64,000 nt of DNA from Bolinopsis microptera (lineage: Eukaryota; Ctenophora; Tentaculata; Lobata; Bolinopsidae). The notes beneath the pieces are model-generated. The model had not been told where the DNA came from. It saw only the letters and a list, made by a program, of their open reading frames with translations, and did not search any database. Every line of letters begins with the position of its first letter. Position 1 is the first letter of the stretch. The stretch spans positions 1,898,312-1,962,311 of the forward strand of contig NC_087084.1 in assembly GCF_026151205.1 (NCBI RefSeq), given 5' to 3'. The position numbers were made by a program, and so were the translations under genes. Positions 52,701 through 61,700 of the stretch are shown piece by piece.

Positions 52701-55700
52701 TAGAGGTTGCATAGTAACCAGTAGAGGTTGCATAGCAACCAGTAGAGGTTGCATAGTAACCAGTAGAGGTTGCATAGTAACCGGTAGAGGTTGCGTAGTA
52801 ACCAGTAGAGTTTAGAGTTGGTTATCAGTAGATGTTGCATAGTAACCAGTAGAGGTTGCATAGTAAAGTAGTAACCAGTAGAGGTTGCATAGTAACCAGT
52901 AGAGTTTAGAGTTGGTTATCAGTAGAGGTTGCATAGTAACCAGTAGAGGTTGCATAGCAACCAGTAGAGGTTGCATAGTAACCAGTAGAGGTTGCATAGC
53001 AACCAGTAGAGGTTGCATAGTAACCAGTAGAGGTTGCATAGTAACCAGTAGAGGTTGCATAGTAACCAGTAGAGGTTGCATAGTAACCAGTAGAGGTTGC
53101 ATAGTAACCAGTAGAGGTTGCATAGTAACCGGTAGAGGTTGCATAGTAACCAGTAGAGGTTGCATAGTAACCAGTAGAGGTTGCATAGTAACCAGTAGAG
53201 TTTAGAGTTGGTTAAGATTTTTAGAGTTTGCCGTGAGAGCTGGATTAAGTTAAAATCTTTGAAGAAAGGCTTCTAATAGATAACGTTACATTCATCATTT
53301 CCGAATCTACTTATTTTCATGTCAGTCCACTAACCTTCACCACCTTTAGATTGAAGACAAGTCAGTGAAGTCGTTCAACGACCAGCCTCAGGGAGGGAAC
53401 CTGCCTTTTCTCAAACAGGAGGATATCCAGTACTTTGACAAGCTCCTCACAGAGGTGGACGAGTCTACTCTCACACCAGAGGAACTCAAGGTACAGTTAA
53501 ACTAGGATTTACAGGGTTTATAGGTATTGTAGGGAATGTGGGGATTTATAGGGAATGTAGGGAATGTCCTCACAGAGGTGGACGAGTCTACCCTCACACC
53601 AGAGGAACTCAAGGTACAGTTAAACTAGGATTTACAGGGTTTACTCTCACACCAGAGGAACTCAAGGTACAGTTAAACTAGGATTTACAGGGTTTACTCT
53701 CACACCAGAGGAACTCAAGGTACAGTTAAACTAGGATTTACAGGGTTTACTCTCACACCAGAGGAACTCAAGGTACAGTTAAACTAGGATTTACAGGGTT
53801 TACTCTCACACCAGAGGAACTCAAGGTACAGTTAAACTAGGATTTACAGGGTTTACTCTCACACCAGAGGAACTCAAGGTACAGTTAAACTAGGATTTAC
53901 AGGGTTTACTCTCACACCAGAGGAACTCAAGGTACAGTTAAACTAGGATTTACAGGGTTTACTCTCACACCAGAGGAACTCAAGGTACAGTTAAACTAGG
54001 ATTTACAGGGTTTACTCTCACACCAGAGGAACTCAAGGTACAGTTAAACTAGGATTTACAGGGTTTACTCTCACACCAGAGGAACTCAAGGTACAGTTAA
54101 ACTAGGATTTACAGGGTTTACTCTCACACCAGAGGAACTCAAGGTACAGTTAAACTAGGATTTACAGGGTTTACTCTCACACCAGAGGAACTCAAGGTAC
54201 AGTTAAACTAGGATTTACAGGGTTTACTCTCACACCAGAGGAACTCAAGGTACAGTTAAACTAGGATTTACAGGGTTTACTCTCACACCAGAGGAACTCA
54301 AGGTACAGTTAAACTAGGATTTACAGGGTTTACTCTCACACCAGAGGAACTCAAGGTACAGTTAAACTAGGATTTACAGGGTTTACTCTCACACCAGAGG
54401 AACTCAAGGTACAGTTAAACTAGGATTTACAGGGTTTACTCTCACACCAGAGGAACTCAAGGTACAGTTAAACTAGGATTTACAGGGTTTACTCTCACAC
54501 CAGAGGAACTCAAGGTACAGTTAAACTAGGATTTACAGGGTTTACTCTCACACCAGAGGAACTCAAGGTACAGTTAAACTAGGATTTACAGGGTTTACTC
54601 TCACACCAGAGGAACTCAAGGTACAGTTAAACTAGGATTTACAGGGTTTACTCTCACACCAGAGGAACTCAAGGTACAGTTAAACTAGGATTTACAGGGT
54701 TTACTCTCACACCAGAGGAACTCAAGGTACAGTTAAACTAGGATTTACAGGGTTTACTCTCACACCAGAGGAACTCAAGGTACAGTTAAACTAGGATTTA
54801 CAGGGTTTACTCTCACACCAGAGGAACTCAAGGTACAGTTAAACTAGGATTTACAGGGTTTACTCTCACACCAGAGGAACTCAAGGTACAGTTAAACTAG
54901 GATTTACAGGGTTTACTCTCACACCAGAGGAACTCAAGGTACAGTTAAACTAGGATTTACAGGGTTTACTCTCACACCAGAGGAACTCAAGGTACAGTTA
55001 AACTAGGATTTACAGGGTTTACTCTCACACCAGAGGAACTCAAGGTACAGTTAAACTAGGATTTACAGGGTTTACTCTCACACCAGAGGAACTCAAGGTA
55101 CAGTTAAACTAGGATTTACAGGGTTTACTCTCACACCAGAGGAACTCAAGGTACAGTTAAACTAGGATTTACAGGGTTTACTCTCACACCAGAGGAACTC
55201 AAGGTACAGTTAAACTAGGATTTACAGGGTTTACTCTCACACCAGAGGAACTCAAGGTACAGTTAAACTAGGATTTACAGGGTTTACTCTCACACCAGAG
55301 GAACTCAAGGTACAGTTAAACTAGGATTTACAGGGTTTACTCTCACACCAGAGGAACTCAAGGTACAGTTAAACTAGGATTTACAGGGTTTACTCTCACA
55401 CCAGAGGAACTCAAGGTACAGTTAAACTAGGATTTACAGGGTTTACTCTCACACCAGAGGAACTCAAGGTACAGTTAAACTAGGATTTACAGGGTTTACT
55501 CTCACACCAGAGGAACTCAAGGTACAGTTAAACTAGGATTTACAGGGTTTACTCTCACACCAGAGGAACTCAAGGTACAGTTAAACTAGGATTTACAGGG
55601 TTTACTCTCACACCAGAGGAACTCAAGGTACAGTTAAACTAGGATTTACAGGGTTTACTCTCACACCAGAGGAACTCAAGGTACAGTTAAACTAGGATTT

Positions 55701-58700
55701 ACAGGGTTTACTCTCACACCAGAGGAACTCAAGGTACAGTTAAACTAGGATTTACAGGGTTTACTCTCACACCAGAGGAACTCAAGGTACAGTTAAACTA
55801 GGATTTACAGGGTTTACTCTCACACCAGAGGAACTCAAGGTACAGTTAAACTAGGATTTACAGGGTTTACTCTCACACCAGAGGAACTCAAGGTACAGTT
55901 AAACTAGGATTTACAGGGTTTACTCTCACACCAGAGGAACTCAAGGTACAGTTAAACTAGGATTTACAGGGTTTACTCTCACACCAGAGGAACTCAAGGT
56001 ACAGTTAAACTAGGATTTACAGGGTTTACTCTCACACCAGAGGAACTCAAGGTACAGTTAAACTAGGATTTACAGGGTTTACTCTCACACCAGAGGAACT
56101 CAAGGTACAGTTAAACTAGGATTTACAGGGTTTACTCTCACACCAGAGGAACTCAAGGTACAGTTAAACTAGGATTTACAGGGTTTACTCTCACACCAGA
56201 GGAACTCAAGGTACAGTTAAACTAGGATTTACAGGGTTTACTCTCACACCAGAGGAACTCAAGGTACAGTTAAACTAGGATTTACAGGGTTTACTCTCAC
56301 ACCAGAGGAACTCAAGGTACAGTTAAACTAGGATTTACAGGGTTTACTCTCACACCAGAGGAACTCAAGGTACAGTTAAACTAGGATTTACAGGGTTTAC
56401 TCTCACACCAGAGGAACTCAAGGTACAGTTAAACTAGGATTTACAGGGTTTACTCTCACACCAGAGGAACTCAAGGTACAGTTAAACTAGGATTTACAGG
56501 GTTTACTCTCACACCAGAGGAACTCAAGGTACAGTTAAACTAGGATTTACAGGGTTTACTCTCACACCAGAGGAACTCAAGGTACAGTTAAACTAGGATT
56601 TACAGGGTTTACTCTCACACCAGAGGAACTCAAGGTACAGTTAAACTAGGATTTACAGGGTTTACTCTCACACCAGAGGAACTCAAGGTACAGTTAAACT
56701 AGGATTTACAGGGTTTACTCTCACACCAGAGGAACTCAAGGTACAGTTAAACTAGGATTTACAGGGTTTACTCTCACACCAGAGGAACTCAAGGTACAGT
56801 TAAACTAGGATTTACAGGGTTTACTCTCACACCAGAGGAACTCAAGGTACAGTTAAACTAGGATTTACAGGGTTTACTCTCACACCAGAGGAACTCAAGG
56901 TACAGTTAAACTAGGATTTACAGGGTTTACTCTCACACCAGAGGAACTCAAGGTACAGTTAAACTAGGATTTACAGGGTTTACTCTCACACCAGAGGAAC
57001 TCAAGGTACAGTTAAACTAGGATTTACAGGGTTTACTCTCACACCAGAGGAACTCAAGGTACAGTTAAACTAGGATTTACAGGGTTTACTCTCACACCAG
57101 AGGAACTCAAGGTACAGTTAAACTAGGATTTACAGGGTTTACTCTCACACCAGAGGAACTCAAGGTACAGTTAAACTAGGATTTACAGGGTTTACTCTCA
57201 CACCAGAGGAACTCAAGGTACAGTTAAACTAGGATTTACAGGGTTTACTCTCACACCAGAGGAACTCAAGGTACAGTTAAACTAGGATTTACAGGGTTTA
57301 CTCTCACACCAGAGGAACTCAAGGTACAGTTAAACTAGGATTTACAGGGTTTACTCTCACACCAGAGGAACTCAAGGTACAGTTAAACTAGGATTTACAG
57401 GGTTTACTCTCACACCAGAGGAACTCAAGGTACAGTTAAACTAGGATTTACAGGGTTTACTCTCACACCAGAGGAACTCAAGGTACAGTTAAACTAGGAT
57501 TTACAGGGTTTACTCTCACACCAGAGGAACTCAAGGTACAGTTAAACTAGGATTTACAGGGTTTACTCTCACACCAGAGGAACTCAAGGTACAGTTAAAC
57601 TAGGATTTACAGGGTTTACTCTCACACCAGAGGAACTCAAGGTACAGTTAAACTAGGATTTACAGGGTTTACTCTCACACCAGAGGAACTCAAGGTACAG
57701 TTAAACTAGGATTTACAGGGTTTACTCTCACACCAGAGGAACTCAAGGTACAGTTAAACTAGGATTTACAGGGTTTACTCTCACACCAGAGGAACTCAAG
57801 GTACAGTTAAACTAGGATTTACAGGGTTTACTCTCACACCAGAGGAACTCAAGGTACAGTTAAACTAGGATTTACAGGGTTTACTCTCACACCAGAGGAA
57901 CTCAAGGTACAGTTAAACTAGGATTTACAGGGTTTACTCTCACACCAGAGGAACTCAAGGTACAGTTAAACTAGGATTTACAGGGTTTACTCTCACACCA
58001 GAGGAACTCAAGGTACAGTTAAACTAGGATTTACAGGGTTTACTCTCACACCAGAGGAACTCAAGGTACAGTTAAACTAGGATTTACAGGGTTTACTCTC
58101 ACACCAGAGGAACTCAAGGTACAATTAAACTAGGATTTACAGGGTTTATAGGTATTGTAGGGAATGTAGGGAATGTAGGAAATGTAGGGAATGTAGATTA
58201 AATTAGGACCAGATTAAGACATAAAACCATCTCACGCTTTAACAACCTCCCTCCAGGAAAGGAAGATTATGAAACTGCTCCTTAAAATCAAGAACGGAAC
58301 CCCGCCCATGCGTAAAGCAGCCATGAGACAAATAACGGACAAAGCAAGGGAGTTCGGAGCAGCAGCTCTGTTTAACCAGATTCTACCTCTTCTGATGTCT
58401 CCTACTCTTGAGGATCAGGTTAGTAACCATTAGAGGTTAGTAACCATTAGAGGTCGCTTAGTAACCAGTATAGGTTGCTTAGTTACCAATATAGGTTGCT
58501 TAGTAACCAGCACTAGTAGAGGTTACTTAGTTACAACCAACATCAAGCCAGTCCACCGGATGTTTTAACTGCTTAGTGACAATAGTTTTGTTTGGTTTGA
58601 TATTGTGCTTATAAGTTACCAATCTAAAGATACAGTTATCCCCTGACCCAGCGCAAATGACAATCACCACAATATTGAACCCTTTCAATAGCTTTCATTG

Positions 58701-61700
58701 TTCCTGATATCGAACAAAATTACAACTACACTTTACACCATTTAGTAACACCAACTAAAACTTCCTCCCCAACAGGAGCGACATTTGCTGGTAAAAGTAA
58801 TCGACAGGATCCTTTACAAACTGGACGATCTGGTCCGACCCTTCGTTCATAAGATCCTGGTTGTTATTGAGCCTCTACTGATTGATGAGGATTACTATGC
58901 GAGAGTTGAGGGCAGGGAGATTATCTCCAATCTTGCTAAAGCTGCTGGTGGGTTTTTAGAGAGTTTTGTGTTGTTGGTTAAATCACATTTCAAATGATCA
59001 ACGATAGGATCTTATTGATCATTGTACATTTCCCTTTTTAATCGAACAAGAAAATATGGCTGATTGGCTGAGTTTCATTTCCAATTTAACAGCTTTTTCT
59101 CATACCCACTTGAGGACCTTCAATCGTCAATTAACTAATTAACTAATTAACCAATTCACTTAATCACCAACCTTCCCCCTTGACCAGGTCTCGCTACCAT
59201 GATCTCAACAATGAGGCCCGATATCGACAACATGGACGAGTACGTGCGTAACACGACAGCACGTGCGTTTGCTGTGGTCGCGAGCGCGCTCGGTATTCCC
59301 TCTCTCCTTCCCTTCCTTAAGGCTGTGTGTAGGAGTAAGAAGTCATGGCAAGCGCGGCATACTGGTATCAAGATCGTTCAGCAGGTAGGCTACAGTTAAA
59401 CTAATTCTAGGGGTGTTAACTGTAAATTACAAGTTTTTTCTTGGATATTTTGTAAAAATTAGGTCCAAACCAGAGGGACAGAGAGTGTAGTTGTGTATGT
59501 ACTTCTATGTGTACAATTTTTACCACACAGGGTCCTTCATTCATAATACTAAAATTCAGGTTGCTATCTTGATGGGTTGTGCCACATTATTATTATTCAG
59601 GTTGCTATCTTGTTGGGTTGTGCCACATTACAATTATTCAGGTTGCTATCTTGTTGGGTTGTGCCACATTACAATTATTCAGGTTGCTATCCTAATGGGT
59701 TGTGCCACATTACAATTCAGGTTGCTATCTTGATGGGTTGTGCCACATTACAATTCAGGTTGCTATCTTGATGGGTTGTGCCACATTACAATTCAGGTTG
59801 CTATCTTGATGGGTTGTGCCACATTACAATTCAGGTTGCTATCTTGATGGGTTGTGCCACATTACAATTCAGGTTGCTATCTTGATGGGTTGTGCCATCC
59901 TGCCCCATCTCCGGAACCTGGTGGAGATTATAGAACACGGTCTGGTAGACGAGCAGCAGAAAGTGAGAACCATTACAGCTCTAGCTATAGCTGCCCTGGC
60001 TGAGGCGGCTACTCCCTACGGTATTGAGAGCTTTGATTCTGTGCTTAAACCTCTCTGGAAGGGTATTAGGTGAGCAACCAGTATAGGTTACTTAGTAACC
60101 AGTATAGGTACTTAGTAACCAGTATAGGTTACTTAGTAACCAGTATAGGTTACTTAGTAACCAGTATAGGTTACTTAGTAACCAGTATAGGTTACTTAGT
60201 AACCAGTATAGGTTACCTAGTAACCAGTATAGGTTACCTAGTAACCAGTATAGGTTACTTAGTAACCAGTATAGGTTACTTAGTAACCAGTATAGGTACT
60301 TAGTAACCAGTATAGGTTACTTAGTAACCAGTATAGGTTACTTAGTAACCAGTATAGGTTACTTAGTAACCAGTATAGGTTACTTAGTCACCAGTATAGG
60401 TTACCTAGTAACCAGTATAGGTTACTTAGTAACCATTAGAGGTTACCTAGTAACCAGTATAGGTTATTTAGTAACCATTCGAGGTTACTTAGTAACCTGC
60501 TTTACTTTTATCTTCTGAAAAGTGCAATTAAACTACCGATAAAGAACAATTAATAGTCCCCACGTTAATATTGGAAACATTCTCACCTAATTTTAACCTA
60601 AAATTAACCTTCATGATTTTAATTTCAATCATACATAATATTTATTAATTAGCAACAATTATGTACAATCTTTCGCGTCCTCGAACACCCACCTGACACA
60701 CTAATCTCTGTCAGGATGCACCGAGGTAAGGGTCTAGCTGCCTTCCTCTAGTAATGTTACCATGGTAACACTACCATATAAGGTAATGTTACCATGGTAA
60801 CCATGCTATCTAACACCCACCTGACACACTAATCTCTGTCAGGATGCACCGAGGTAAGGGTCTAGCTGCCTTCCTCAAGTAATGTTACCATGGTAACACT
60901 ACCATATAAGGTAATGTTACCATGGTAACCATGCTATCTAACACCCACCTGACACACTAATCTCTGTCAGGATGCACCGAGGTAAGGGTCTAGCTGCCTT
61001 CCTCAAGTAATGTTACCATGGTAACACTACCATATAAGGTAATGTTACCATGGTAACCATGCTATCTAACACCCACCTGACACACTAATCTCTGTCAGGA
61101 TGCACCGAGGTAAGGGTCTAGCTGCCTTCCTCAAGTAATGTTACCATGGTAACACTACCATATAAGGTAATGTTACCATGGTAACCATGCTATCTAACAC
61201 CCACCTGACACACTAATCTCTGTCAGGATGCACCGAGGTAAGGGTCTAGCTGCCTTCCTCAAGTAATGTTACCATGGTAACACTACCATATAAGGTAATG
61301 TTACCATGGTAACCATGCTATCTAACACCCACCTGACACACTAATCTCTGTCAGGATGCACCGAGGTAAGGGTCTAGCTGCCTTCCTCAAGTAATGTTAC
61401 CATGGTAACACTACCATATAAGGTAATGTTACCATGGTAACCATGCTATCTAACACCCACCTGACACACTAATCTCTGTCAGGATGCACCGAGGTAAGGG
61501 TCTAGCTGCCTTCCTCAAGTAATGTTACCATGGTAACACTACCATATAAGGTAATGTTACCATGGTAACCATGCTATCTAACACCCACCTGACACACTAA
61601 TCTCTGTCAGGATGCACCGAGGTAAGGGTCTAGCTGCCTTCCTCAAGTAATGTTACCATGGTAACACTACCATATAAGGTAATGTTACCATGGTAACCAT

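Noticed and set aside
53590..58147. CRISPR-like array
   Set aside because: Units are contiguous and identical with no variable spacers, contain exon sequence, and the genome is eukaryotic.
59156..59371. Minus frame over SF3B1 exon 15
   Set aside because: Antisense shadow of a strongly conserved coding exon.
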